Shown here one piece after another: positions 33,562 through 41,349 of a stretch of DNA of 64,000 bases. Made by a program: the position numbers and the translations under genes. The stretch lies in contig NZ_BMEM01000001.1 of NCBI RefSeq assembly GCF_014636495.1, forward strand, positions 1,177,773 through 1,241,772. The letters run 5' to 3'. Below the pieces are notes generated by a model. It saw only the letters and a program-made list of their open reading frames with translations, did not search any database and was not told where the DNA came from. The stretch is from Ornithinimicrobium tianjinense. Its GTDB lineage: Bacteria > Actinomycetota > Actinomycetes > Actinomycetales > Dermatophilaceae. Position 1 is the stretch's first letter. Each line of letters begins with the position of its first letter.

Positions 33562-34865
33562 CCCTCACCGAGAGCCGCCCGCACGACCCTGATCAGCTGG
33601 CCCCGGCCGAGGACGACGTCACCGTGCTGCACGTCGACATGGACGCCTTCTACGCCTCGGTCTCGCTCATCCAGCGTCCCGAGCTGCGCGGGCTGCCCGT
33701 GGTCATCGGCGGCGGGTGGCGCAGCGTCGTGCTCTCGGCGACCTACGAGGCCCGGGCCTACGGCATACGCTCCGGGATGCCGATGGCGACGGCGCGCCGC
33801 CTGTGCCCCGCCGTGGTGGTGGTGCGGCCGGACGCGGACAGCTACAGCCGGGTCTCCGAGGCGGTGATGGCGATCTTCGCGGAGGTGACCCCTGTCGTCG
33901 AGCCCGTCTCCCTGGAGGAGGCCTTCCTCGACGTGTCCGCGGCGCGGCGGCAGTGGGGCGGGCCGGCCAGGATCGGTCAGTGGATCCGGGACACCGTCGC
34001 CGACGAGCAGCAGATCACCTGCTCCGTCGGTGGTGCGCCCAGCAAGGCGGTGGCCAAGATGGCCTCGCGAGCCGCCAAGCCGGACGGTATGCGGCTGCTC
34101 ACCCGGGGGGAGGTCGTCCCCTTCCTGCACCCGATGCCTGTCGGGGCGCTGTGGGGTGTGGGCGAGGCGACGGAGGCCGAGCTGAAGCGCCTGGGACTGC
34201 ACACGGTGGCCGACCTGGCCCACCTCCCGGTGGAGACGCTGCGCCGGGCGATGGGTGATCACGCCGCCTCGCACCTGCACGCGCTCGCCTGGGGGCTGGA
34301 CACCGAGCCGGTCACCCCGCCCCGGGTGGAGCGCAGCGTCGGTTCCTCCGAGACCTTCTCCCACGACGTGGACGACCCGGAGCTCGTCCGGCGCCAGCTG
34401 CTCCACCTGGCAGAGCGCACCTGCACGCGGATGCGCCACGGCGGGGTGCTCGGACGCACGGTCGTGATCACCGTCCGTTTCTCCGACTTCACGACCATCA
34501 CCCGCTCGCGGACCATCCCGGTGCCGACCGACGTGACGCGCGAGGTGCACACCGTGGCCGTCAGCCTGTACGAGGCGCTGGGCCTGCAGCGGGCGAGGAT
34601 CAGGATGCTCGGGGTGCGGGTGGAGGGCATCACCGAGGCCGGCCACACCCTCGTCCAGGGGCGGCTCGACGAGCCAGAGCACGGGTGGCGGGAGGCAGAA
34701 CGGGCGATGGACCGGGCGGCCGCCCGGTTCGGCGACCACGTCGTACGGCCGGCCAGCCTGATCCGGCCGAGGCGACACAGGCCGGACCACGCGTCGGGAC
34801 GACCGACCGGAGTCAAGACGACCGGAACTCTGGCTAGTGCTTCGCGCGTTACCGGCATATCCTGA
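33555..34865 (+). CDS. dinB: DNA polymerase IV (Y family)
   Basis: Translesion polymerase of 436 residues. The fold is complete: LHVDMDAFYASV (metal Asp), the VVIGGGWRSVVLSATYEARAYGI segment, CSVGGAPSKAVAKMAS, the helix-hairpin-helix regions, and the little-finger domain to about residue 395. The usual SxDEAFLD motif reads SLEEAFLD here, so the first catalytic acid is Glu instead of Asp. The ATG at 33555 overlaps dnaE2; a GTG at 33558 gives the classical GTGA overlap, and either start implies translational coupling. As the last gene of the SOS operon it would be co-induced with the polymerase upstream. Confidence 0.9.
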   Translation: MVTLTESRPHDPDQLAPAEDDVTVLHVDMDAFYASVSLIQRPELRGLPVVIGGGWRSVVLSATYEARAYGIRSGMPMATARRLCPAVVVVRPDADSYSRVSEAVMAIFAEVTPVVEPVSLEEAFLDVSAARRQWGGPARIGQWIRDTVADEQQITCSVGGAPSKAVAKMASRAAKPDGMRLLTRGEVVPFLHPMPVGALWGVGEATEAELKRLGLHTVADLAHLPVETLRRAMGDHAASHLHALAWGLDTEPVTPPRVERSVGSSETFSHDVDDPELVRRQLLHLAERTCTRMRHGGVLGRTVVITVRFSDFTTITRSRTIPVPTDVTREVHTVAVSLYEALGLQRARIRMLGVRVEGITEAGHTLVQGRLDEPEHGWREAERAMDRAAARFGDHVVRPASLIRPRRHRPDHASGRPTGVKTTGTLASASRVTGIS

Positions 34866-34929
34866 AGTCCTAACGAACGGCGTCCGGCCACCCGGCGCAC
34901 AACGAGTGATGAAACCCCCGGAGGTCACC

Positions 34930-35361
34930 GTGCCGCTCTCCGAACACGAGCAGCGTGTCCTCGAGCAGATGGAGCAGGCGCTCTACGCCGAGGATCCCCG
35001 TCTGGCCAGCACGCTCAAGAGCAACGCGCGCGGTGTGTCGGCGCTGGAGCGTCGCAAGGTCGTCCTCGGGGTGCTCGTGGCCCTCGGTGGGCTCGCCCTC
35101 GTCGTGGTCGGCGTGATGACCCAGCTGATCTGGGTCGGGGCCGTCGGCTTCCTCGCCATGGTGCTGGGCGGAGCCTGGGCGGCCACGCCGAGCCGGCACG
35201 GCAAGGCGCACCTCGGCGTCGTCGGACCTGACGGAAAACCCCGCCGTGGCCCGTCCGGCGGCAGCCGTCCCCACCGCAGTCCCCGCAAGCCGGGCGGCGG
35301 CACCTTCATGCAGCGCATGGAGCAGCAGTGGGACCGGCGCAAGGAGCAGGGCCCCTACTGA
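34930..35361 (+). CDS. DUF3040 membrane protein
   Basis: A 143-residue protein starting with the family signature PLSEHEQRVLEQMEQALYAEDPRLASTL. Two membrane helices follow (about residues 43-64 and 67-85), then a basic, glycine-rich cytosolic tail with several Lys/Arg clusters. The GTG at 34930 is chosen for its GGAGG 5 nt upstream and the family start; the frame is open further upstream. In most actinobacteria DUF3040 genes stand just before mraZ and the dcw cluster, and M. tuberculosis Rv2169c is a member. Here the dcw cluster is absent and an ECF sigma gene follows, overlapping its end by 34 bp. Confidence 0.88.
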   Translation: MPLSEHEQRVLEQMEQALYAEDPRLASTLKSNARGVSALERRKVVLGVLVALGGLALVVVGVMTQLIWVGAVGFLAMVLGGAWAATPSRHGKAHLGVVGPDGKPRRGPSGGSRPHRSPRKPGGGTFMQRMEQQWDRRKEQGPY

Positions 35362-35927
35362 GCCCCACCGACAGCAACGTCGAGCTCTCCCTCCTGCTGC
35401 GCCGTGTCGCAGCGCAGGACCAGAGCGCCTTCGCCGACCTGTACGACCAGGTCTCCCCGCGCATCTACGGTCTGGCTCTCCGGGTGCTCCGCAACCCCTC
35501 GATGGCCGAGGAGGTCACCCAGGAGGTCCTGCTCCAGGTATGGCGTGAGGCCCGCACCTTCGACCCTGCCCGGGGATCAGCACTCGCCTGGCTGATGACG
35601 ATCGCCCACCGACGCGCCGTGGACCGCGTCCGCTCGGAGGAGGCCCAATCCGCCCGGCTGCACCGCTACGAAGCACGTCAGGAAGCCGTGCCCTACGACT
35701 CCACGGCCGAGGAGGGTGAGATGCGGATCGAGGCCTCCCGCGTGCGTCGCGCGATCGACGCCGTCGGCGAGCCCCACCGCACCACGTTGCTGCTGGCCTA
35801 CTTCGAGGGCCTGACCCACCGGGAGGTGGCTGAGCGGACACAGGTCCCGCTCGGGACGGCCAAGACACGGATCCGCGACGGACTTCTCAAGATGCGCACA
35901 GCGATGGCACCAGGAGGTGAGCAGTGA
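35328..35927 (+). CDS. ECF RNA polymerase sigma factor, SigK-like
   Basis: A 199-residue extracytoplasmic-function sigma factor. Region 2 spans about residues 35-100 (FADLYDQVSPRIYGLALRVL, AEEVTQEVLLQVWREA, AWLMTIAHRRAVDRVRS) and region 4 about 140-190 (LLLAYFEGLTHREVAERTQV, GTAKTRIRDGLLKMR). It fits the SigK group, which pairs with RskA anti-sigma factors, and that gene follows with a GTGA overlap. The GTG at 35328 overlaps DUF3040; the first ~15 residues are not conserved, so a CTG at 35358 is another possibility. Its regulon probably includes envelope proteins, and the sortase module next door is a candidate target. Confidence 0.87.
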   Translation: MGPAQGAGPLLSPTDSNVELSLLLRRVAAQDQSAFADLYDQVSPRIYGLALRVLRNPSMAEEVTQEVLLQVWREARTFDPARGSALAWLMTIAHRRAVDRVRSEEAQSARLHRYEARQEAVPYDSTAEEGEMRIEASRVRRAIDAVGEPHRTTLLLAYFEGLTHREVAERTQVPLGTAKTRIRDGLLKMRTAMAPGGEQ

Positions 35928-36616
35928 TGAGTGACGACCACCAGATCCACGAGCTGGCGGCCGCCTACGCGCTGGACGCCGTCGACGACCTGGAGCGGGC
36001 GCGCTTTGAGGCGCACCTGCCCCGCTGCTCCCGCTGCACCGAGCTCGTCGCCGCGCTGAGGGAGGCCGCCGTCGACCTGTCCTCGGGTCTCGAGACAGCG
36101 CCACCGCCCGACCTCCGTCGGCGCGTGCTGGCGGCCGTGGAGACCGAGGCGACCCCGCCGCGCCGGGCACCCCGCCGGGCGCCCCGCCGGGCACCCCGGT
36201 GGATCGCCGCTGCCGCTGCTGCCGCCCTGCTGGCCGGGACGTGGGGGGTGGTCCAGCTGCGCGAGGGGGACCCTGCCCGGCAGATCGTGTCCGCCGACGA
36301 CGCGCGGGAGTTCACCGCGAGCACCGAGGTCGGGACCGTCGAGGTGGTCCTGTCCACCGCGCATGACGCTGCGGTGCTCCGGCTCCCCGACGAGGTGGGG
36401 TCGCCCCCCGAGGGCCAGACCTACCAGGCGTGGTTCGTCTCCGCCGACGGCGCTGCCCGCTCGGCCGGACTCATCGACGCGGGTCTGCTCGACGACGGTG
36501 ACGTCGTGCTCGAGGGGTCTCCGCACGGTGCGGTGGCCGTCGGCGTGACCGTCGAGCCGGCGGGCGGCTCGGCGCAGCCCAGCACCGAGCCGTTCGCCGT
36601 CATCCCCCTGGGCTGA
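35924..36616 (+). CDS. RskA-type membrane anti-sigma factor
   Basis: Holds the SigK-like factor inactive at the membrane until cleaved. It has 230 residues. The N-terminal anti-sigma domain (~1-75) has the zinc-binding HLPRCSRC pattern. A curious RRAPRRAPRRAP triple repeat precedes the single membrane helix (WIAAAAAAALLAGTWGVV, ~residues 88-105). The extracytoplasmic RskA domain (~110-230) shows the typical VVLSTAHDAAVLRL, GQTYQAWFV and VTVEPAGGS segments. Start is GTG 35924, overlapping the sigma stop, with an ATG next codon. Its last 17 bp overlap the convergent sortase gene. Confidence 0.9.
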   Translation: MMSDDHQIHELAAAYALDAVDDLERARFEAHLPRCSRCTELVAALREAAVDLSSGLETAPPPDLRRRVLAAVETEATPPRRAPRRAPRRAPRWIAAAAAAALLAGTWGVVQLREGDPARQIVSADDAREFTASTEVGTVEVVLSTAHDAAVLRLPDEVGSPPEGQTYQAWFVSADGAARSAGLIDAGLLDDGDVVLEGSPHGAVAVGVTVEPAGGSAQPSTEPFAVIPLG

Positions 36617-37334
36617 GCACGCGAGCGAAGACCACCACGTTGTCCACGTGGTGGCCGACCGCCTCGTCGAACGCTCCGCCGCAGGTGATCACCCTGAGCT
36701 CAGGACCCTCCGTGGGTCCGTAGACGGCGACCGTGGGGAAGTCGTCCTTGGCGAAGCGCTCCACGCGGTAGACCTCGTAGGCCACCGTCCGTCCGTCCTC
36801 GCGGTCGACCTCGATCCGGTCGCCCGTGGCGACCTCACCGAGGGCGAAGAACACCGACGGGCGACCACCCGGGCCGGTGACGTGGCCCTCCACCACCGTC
36901 GGGCCCGGCTCACCCGGGGTGGGTGAGCCGGAGTACCACGCGGCCTGGTCGACCAGTGCCCCGGTCGGCACCTGCAGCGTGCCGTCGGGGGAGAGGCCCA
37001 GGGAGTGCAGCCGGCTGGTCACGCCGATGGACGGCAGCCGCACCTCGACGGGCCGCGACGCCTCGAGCTCTGGGTATGCCGTCTGTCCCGCCTCCGTCTC
37101 GGGCAGCGCCTGCGGTGGGCGCACCGACGGTGCCGGCACCGTGTGCGCGGCCGACGACGACCCGTCGGCGCTCGGCGACGGCGCTGGCGTGGCCACCTGT
37201 GGGGCCGGCGGTGCGGGGACCTGGGCGGTGACGCCGCAGGCGGCCATGGCCATGCCGGCCACGAGCAGCACGGACGCCCACGCGCCCGGGAGGGCCGGGA
37301 CCCGGCGGTCCCGACCCTCCTGGTGGTGTGACAT
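36600..37334 (-). CDS. Class F-like sortase
   Basis: Transpeptidase that anchors surface proteins to peptidoglycan. It has 244 residues. A basic N-terminus and hydrophobic segment (ASVLLVAGMAMAACG) could be a signal anchor or lipoprotein signal, followed by a long Pro/Ala/Ser-rich spacer and the sortase beta barrel (~100-244). The catalytic triad is visible: His in VVEGHVTG, Cys in LRVITCGG and Arg in VVVFARVL. The TLxTC motif is reduced to ITC. The start is ATG 37334, 7 nt after the CHRD gene, so the two form a substrate-enzyme operon convergent with sigK-rskA. Confidence 0.85.
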   Translation of the reverse strand: MSHHQEGRDRRVPALPGAWASVLLVAGMAMAACGVTAQVPAPPAPQVATPAPSPSADGSSSAAHTVPAPSVRPPQALPETEAGQTAYPELEASRPVEVRLPSIGVTSRLHSLGLSPDGTLQVPTGALVDQAAWYSGSPTPGEPGPTVVEGHVTGPGGRPSVFFALGEVATGDRIEVDREDGRTVAYEVYRVERFAKDDFPTVAVYGPTEGPELRVITCGGAFDEAVGHHVDNVVVFARVLSPGG

Positions 37335-37341
37335 CTGCCCG

Positions 37342-38094
37342 TCAGTCCCGCGCGCGGCGACGCGCGAGCAGGCCGGCGGCGCCGACGGCCGCCAGCAGGG
37401 CACCGCTGACGAGGAGGGCCGGCTGCTCCAGACCCTCGCTGCTGGCTCCGCCGGTCTGGACGCCACCGCTGGGTGCGGCCATCGGGGCGAGGTCCAGCGT
37501 CCCGCAGAGCGCGGGGTCCGTGGCCTCGGTCGGCAGGCTCGGGTCGAGGTCGGACATCTGGTCGCCGTCGTAGGTGCCACTGCCGTCGTGGTCGACACCG
37601 TGGACGACCACGACACCGTCACCCGCACCGATCTGCGCCGCGACCTCGTCGCTGACCGTGAAGGTCCGCTCGTAGGTGTAGCTCCCGGTGGCCGGGAAGT
37701 TGGCGACGTCGAGCGCGTGGTCCGGGTGCGTCATACCGCCGTCGGTGGTGAGGGAGACGGCGACCGGCCCGTAGGAGTCGACGGCGTCGGTGGTGCGGAT
37801 GGCCCCGCCGGGGCCGGTGCCCTTCTGGGAGGGGTCGGGGCAGCTGTTGGTGCCGCCGATGTGGATGTGCTGCGCGTGGGGCGCGCCGTCGAGCAGGCCC
37901 TCGACCTCCATCGACAGCCAGACCTCGTTGCCGGTCACCTTGGCCCAGACGGTGCCGCTGCCGCCGGAGTCGTTCAGCTCGCCGAGGGTGGCCATGAGCT
38001 CGGTGTGGTCCTCGGCGCTGGAGGCCAGGGCCATCGGCCCGGCCAGCAGCGCGGGCACGGCCAGGGCGGCCAGGGCGGCGGTGAGCTTCTTCAT
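37342..38094 (-). CDS. CHRD-domain surface protein with a sortase-like C-terminus
   Basis: A secreted 250-residue protein. A Sec signal peptide (MKKLTAALAALAVPALLAGPMALAS-type) covers residues 1-25. The body (~30-200) resembles the chordin-like CHRD fold: a VWAKVTGNEVWLSMEV strand pair, HAQHIHIGG, and VVVVHGVDHDGSG. The C-terminus has a VQTGG pentapeptide, a hydrophobic helix (PALLVSGALLAAVGAAGLLA) and an Arg-rich tail, the layout of a cell-wall sorting signal with a non-LPxTG motif. The sortase gene directly downstream supports this. The ribosome binding site is AAGGAGA. The HxH motif could bind metal; function is unknown. Confidence 0.82.
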   Translation of the reverse strand: MKKLTAALAALAVPALLAGPMALASSAEDHTELMATLGELNDSGGSGTVWAKVTGNEVWLSMEVEGLLDGAPHAQHIHIGGTNSCPDPSQKGTGPGGAIRTTDAVDSYGPVAVSLTTDGGMTHPDHALDVANFPATGSYTYERTFTVSDEVAAQIGAGDGVVVVHGVDHDGSGTYDGDQMSDLDPSLPTEATDPALCGTLDLAPMAAPSGGVQTGGASSEGLEQPALLVSGALLAAVGAAGLLARRRARD

Positions 38095-38190
38095 CGCGAT
38101 CTCCTTGTGGGGTGCACCCGGCGGACGGGTTGTCCGTGCGGTGTCACCGGGGGTTCGCGGCGAGGGCCGGGCTGGATGGCTGGATGTGAC

Positions 38191-38679
38191 CTAGTTCACA
38201 TCGAGGAAGATCACGGTCACCGCATACGCGGCGATGATGCTGAAGGCGGTCGCCAGCTCGATGAGGATGTTGGCGCCCACGGCGCGCAGCGCGTGCTTCG
38301 TCGCGCTCCAGGCCTGGCCACCGTCTCGGGTGCGGGCGAGCGAGACGAGGAAGATCCCCAGGGGGAAGCCGAGGAAGAGCCCGACGACGGGGATGACGAA
38401 CGCCGCGGCGATCGCGGTCGCCACGCCGGCCAGCAGCGTGGTCGTCCTGACGCCGGCGCGCTTCATGCGCCGGCCGGGGACGAGCCACTGCAGGACCGTC
38501 CCCGCCAGGTAGAGCGTCACCGTCACCGCCAGCAGCACCCAGCCGAGGGTCGACTGCTCGGTCAGCGCCCAGACCACCACGGCGGCGACCACCAGCAGCA
38601 GACCCGGGAGCACCGGGATCACGATGCCGAGGACGCCGACGACCATCAGCAGGGCGAGGATGATCTCGATCGCGCTCAC
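38191..38679 (-). CDS. DUF456 membrane protein
   Basis: A 162-residue membrane protein with four to five hydrophobic helices. The DUF456 signature is present: GIVIPVLPGLLLVVAAVVVWAL near the start and the glycine-rich VIPVVGLFLGFPLGIFLVSLA in the middle, followed by AWSATKHALRAVG. Function in bacteria is unknown; a role in osmoprotection has been suggested for some members. The GTG at 38679 matches family N-termini; an ATG 15 codons upstream is possible. It stands alone between two short spacers, ending close to the CHRD gene's leader. Confidence 0.85.
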   Translation of the reverse strand: MSAIEIILALLMVVGVLGIVIPVLPGLLLVVAAVVVWALTEQSTLGWVLLAVTVTLYLAGTVLQWLVPGRRMKRAGVRTTTLLAGVATAIAAAFVIPVVGLFLGFPLGIFLVSLARTRDGGQAWSATKHALRAVGANILIELATAFSIIAAYAVTVIFLDVN

Positions 38680-38728
38680 GGGCGTCCAGTCTGCCAGCAC
38701 GCGGCCGCCCACCTGCCCATCCATGCAC

Positions 38729-38764
38729 GGACGCCCGCCTCCGCTCGTGCGGGGGCGGGCGTCC
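38729..38764 (-). terminator. Hairpin between the DUF7455 and DUF456 genes
   Basis: GGACGCCCGCC at 38729-38739 pairs perfectly with GGCGGGCGTCC at 38754-38764 around a 14-nt loop. It lies 18 bp past the stop of the DUF7455 gene in its direction of transcription. There is no U-tract. Confidence 0.65.
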
Positions 38765-38782
38765 TTCGGGTCGGCGGGGCCG

Positions 38783-38998
38783 TCAGAGAGCGGGCGTCTC
38801 CTCGGCGTGGAGGCGGTGGGTCTCGTCGAGGATGTCGACGTCGTCCAGCCCGCGCAGCTTGTCGAGGTGCTCGCGGCCGTGGTGCGCGCAGAAGTGGAGC
38901 GACAGTCCGTCGGCGAGACGGGCGCGGATGTAGGCCTGGGCGCCGCAGCGGTCGCAGCGGTCGGCCGCGGTCAGCTCGGGGGTGAGGGTTGCGTTCAC
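38783..38998 (-). CDS. Small zinc-binding DUF7455 protein
   Basis: 71 residues with a treble-clef-like metal site: CDRCG near residue 15 and CAHHG near residue 37, likely binding one zinc. The conserved AAYIRARLADG-type strand lies between them. Such proteins are encoded divergently from the gyrB/parE-like gene in many actinobacteria, as here. The GTG start has GAGGAG upstream. No function is established; nucleic-acid contact is plausible. Confidence 0.8.
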   Translation of the reverse strand: MNATLTPELTAADRCDRCGAQAYIRARLADGLSLHFCAHHGREHLDKLRGLDDVDILDETHRLHAEETPAL

Positions 38999-39181
38999 GG
39001 TCCGGTCTCCTCTCGTGCTCCAGGTGGTCCGGTCAGGGTGACCGCCACCCGGTGCGACTCAGTCAAGCACGACAACTTCCTGACCCCCTTCTTTTGTGCC
39101 CGGTGCGCCTCCCGTTTCGCTCACCGCGTAAGTCCTGGCCGTCCGCGGGCGAGCCTGAGGGGAGGTGTGGGTGCGCGGCAT

Positions 39182-39187
39182 TACCCT
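39182..39187 (+). promoter_or_regulatory. Candidate -10 element (TACCCT) of the topoisomerase gene
   Basis: TACCCT is 32 nt before the GTG at 39220, giving a leader of about 25 nt with AAGGAG. The rest of the 221-bp divergent gap to the DUF7455 gene shows no other clear element. Confidence 0.45.
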
Positions 39188-39219
39188 GCCTGTGTCCCCC
39201 AGAGAAGGAGCTCTACCCC

Positions 39220-41319
39220 GTGGCACAGGACTACTCGGCCAGGCACCTGCAGGTCCTCGAGGGCCTGGAGGCAGTGCGCAAGCGTCCGGGTATGTACATC
39301 GGCTCCACCGACTCGCGGGGCCTCATGCACTGCCTCTGGGAGATCATCGACAACGCGGTGGACGAGGCACTCGGGGGGCACGGCGACCGGATCGAGGTCA
39401 TCCTCCACGAGGACTCCTCGGTCGAGGTGCGGGACGTGGCGCGCGGCATACCGGTCGACATCGAGCCGCGCACCGGGCTCAGCGGCGTCGAGGTGGTCTT
39501 CACCAAGCTGCACGCCGGCGGCAAGTTCGGTGGCGGCTCCTACGCCGCCTCCGGCGGCCTGCACGGGGTCGGCGCCTCCGTCGTCAACGCGCTCTCGGCG
39601 CGCCTGGACGTCGAGGTGGACCGCGGCGGCAAGACCTACGGCATGAGCTTCCGGCGGGGTGAGCCCGGCACCTTCGGTGACGGCCGGTCCGCGCCCTCTC
39701 CCGAGTCCCCCTTCACCCCGTTCGAGCGCAGCAGCGAGCTCGCCGTCGTCGGGAAGGCGAGGCGGGGCGTGACCGGCACCCGCATCCGCTACTGGGCCGA
39801 CCCGCAGATCTTCATCAAGAACGCCCGCTTCGAGTACGACGAGCTGATCGCCCGTGCCCGGCAGACCGCCTTCCTCGTGCCGGGGCTGACGATGGTCATC
39901 CGCGACGAGCGCCGACTCCCGGACACCCCCGGCGCGGACGGCCCCCACGAGGAGGTCTTCGCCTACTCGGGCGGGATCACGGAGTATGCCGAGTACCTCG
40001 CCCCGGACGCGGCCGTCACCGATGTGTGGCGGCTGCAGGGCACGGGCAGCTTCACCGAGACGGTGCCGGTGCTCGACGAGCGTGGGCACATGGTAAGCCG
40101 TGAGGTGCAGCGCGAGTGCGAGGTCGACGTGGCGGTGCGGTGGGGGACCGGTTACGACACGACCCTGCGCAGCTTCGTCAACATCATCACCACGCCCAAG
40201 GGTGGCACCCACGTCGCCGGCTTCGACCAGGCGCTGATGAAAGTGTTCCGCAAGCAGCTCGAGGTCAACGCCCGACGCCTGAAGGTCGGCAACGACAAGG
40301 TCGACAAGGACGACATCACCGCCGGCATGACCGCGGTGGTCACGGTGCGGCTGGCCGAACCGCAGTTCGAGGGGCAGACCAAGGAGGTGCTCGGCACCAG
40401 CGCGGTGCGCGCGATCGTGTCGCGGGTCGTGGAGACCGAGCTGAGCGCCCGCCTGACGTCGACGCACCGCGGGGACAAGGCGCAGGCCTCCCTCCTGCTG
40501 GAGAAGGTCGTCTCGGAGATGAAGTCGCGCATCTCGGCCCGGCAGCACAAGGAGACCCAGCGTCGCAAGAACGCCCTCGAGTCCTCCTCCCTGCCGGCCA
40601 AGCTGGCGGACTGCCGCAGCAACGACACGGAGCGCAGCGAGCTGTTCATCGTCGAGGGTGACAGCGCGCTCGGCACCGCCAAGCTGGCCCGCTCGAGCGA
40701 CTACCAGGCGCTGCTGCCGATCCGCGGCAAGATCCTCAACGTCCAGAAGGCCTCGGTCTCGGACATGCTCTCCAACGCCGAGTGCGCCTCGATCATCCAG
40801 GTGATCGGCGCGGGCTCGGGACGCACCTTCGATGTCGACATCGCCCGCTACGGCAAGGTCATCATCATGACCGACGCCGACGTCGACGGCGCTCACATCC
40901 GCACCCTGCTCCTCACCCTCTTCTTCCGCTACATGCGGCCCCTGGTGCAGGCGGGGAGGGTGTATGCCGCGATGCCGCCGCTGCACCGGATCGAGGTCGC
41001 GGGCGGACGGGGCGGCAAGGAGTACATCTACACCTACACCGAGGCGGAGATGCGCCGGACGGTCGCAGCCCTCCAGAAGAAGGGACGCACCGTCAAGCAG
41101 CCGCTCCAGCGCTACAAGGGCCTCGGCGAGATGGACGCCGACCAGCTCGCGGAGACCACGATGGACCCCCGTCACCGGACCCTGCGTCGGATCACGCTCG
41201 CCGACGCGGCGCGCGCCGACGAGGTCTTCGAGCTGCTCATGGGCACCAACGTCGCCCCGCGCAAGGACTTCATCGTCGACTCGGCGCACGAGCTGGACCG
41301 CGAGCGCATCGACGCCTGA
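39220..41319 (+). CDS. parE: Type IIA DNA topoisomerase subunit B (ParE/GyrB paralogue)
   Basis: ATPase subunit that relaxes or decatenates DNA with a partner A subunit. It has 699 residues. The GHKL ATPase has EAVRKRPGMYIGSTDSRG, the EIIDNAVDEAL catalytic Glu/Asn region, and the ATP-lid GGKFGGGSYAASGGLHGVGASVVNALS. The TOPRIM part shows ELFIVEGDSALG and the metal motif MTDADVDGAHIRTLLLTL; the C-terminal QRYKGLGEMDADQL is universal. It is likely the parE-type paralogue because the usual gyrB neighbours (recF, gyrA) are absent. The GTG at 39220 fits the family start and an AAGGAG site. Confidence 0.9.
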   Translation: MAQDYSARHLQVLEGLEAVRKRPGMYIGSTDSRGLMHCLWEIIDNAVDEALGGHGDRIEVILHEDSSVEVRDVARGIPVDIEPRTGLSGVEVVFTKLHAGGKFGGGSYAASGGLHGVGASVVNALSARLDVEVDRGGKTYGMSFRRGEPGTFGDGRSAPSPESPFTPFERSSELAVVGKARRGVTGTRIRYWADPQIFIKNARFEYDELIARARQTAFLVPGLTMVIRDERRLPDTPGADGPHEEVFAYSGGITEYAEYLAPDAAVTDVWRLQGTGSFTETVPVLDERGHMVSREVQRECEVDVAVRWGTGYDTTLRSFVNIITTPKGGTHVAGFDQALMKVFRKQLEVNARRLKVGNDKVDKDDITAGMTAVVTVRLAEPQFEGQTKEVLGTSAVRAIVSRVVETELSARLTSTHRGDKAQASLLLEKVVSEMKSRISARQHKETQRRKNALESSSLPAKLADCRSNDTERSELFIVEGDSALGTAKLARSSDYQALLPIRGKILNVQKASVSDMLSNAECASIIQVIGAGSGRTFDVDIARYGKVIIMTDADVDGAHIRTLLLTLFFRYMRPLVQAGRVYAAMPPLHRIEVAGGRGGKEYIYTYTEAEMRRTVAALQKKGRTVKQPLQRYKGLGEMDADQLAETTMDPRHRTLRRITLADAARADEVFELLMGTNVAPRKDFIVDSAHELDRERIDA

Positions 41320-41342
41320 GCTGTCGTCGCCTGAGCTGTCGT
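41313..41342. repeat. Perfect 15-bp tandem duplication at the topoisomerase 3' end
   Basis: CGCCTGAGCTGTCGT occurs twice in tandem (41313-41327 and 41328-41342). The first copy contains the topoisomerase stop codon, so a second in-register stop follows. It fills the 30-bp gap to the convergent permease gene and looks like a recent slippage duplication. Confidence 0.7.
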
Positions 41343-41349
41343 CGCCGTC

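Noticed and set aside
34866-38100. Start of a division and cell wall (dcw) cluster after DUF3040
   Set aside because: mraZ and the genes usually following DUF3040 are absent; an ECF sigma module follows instead.
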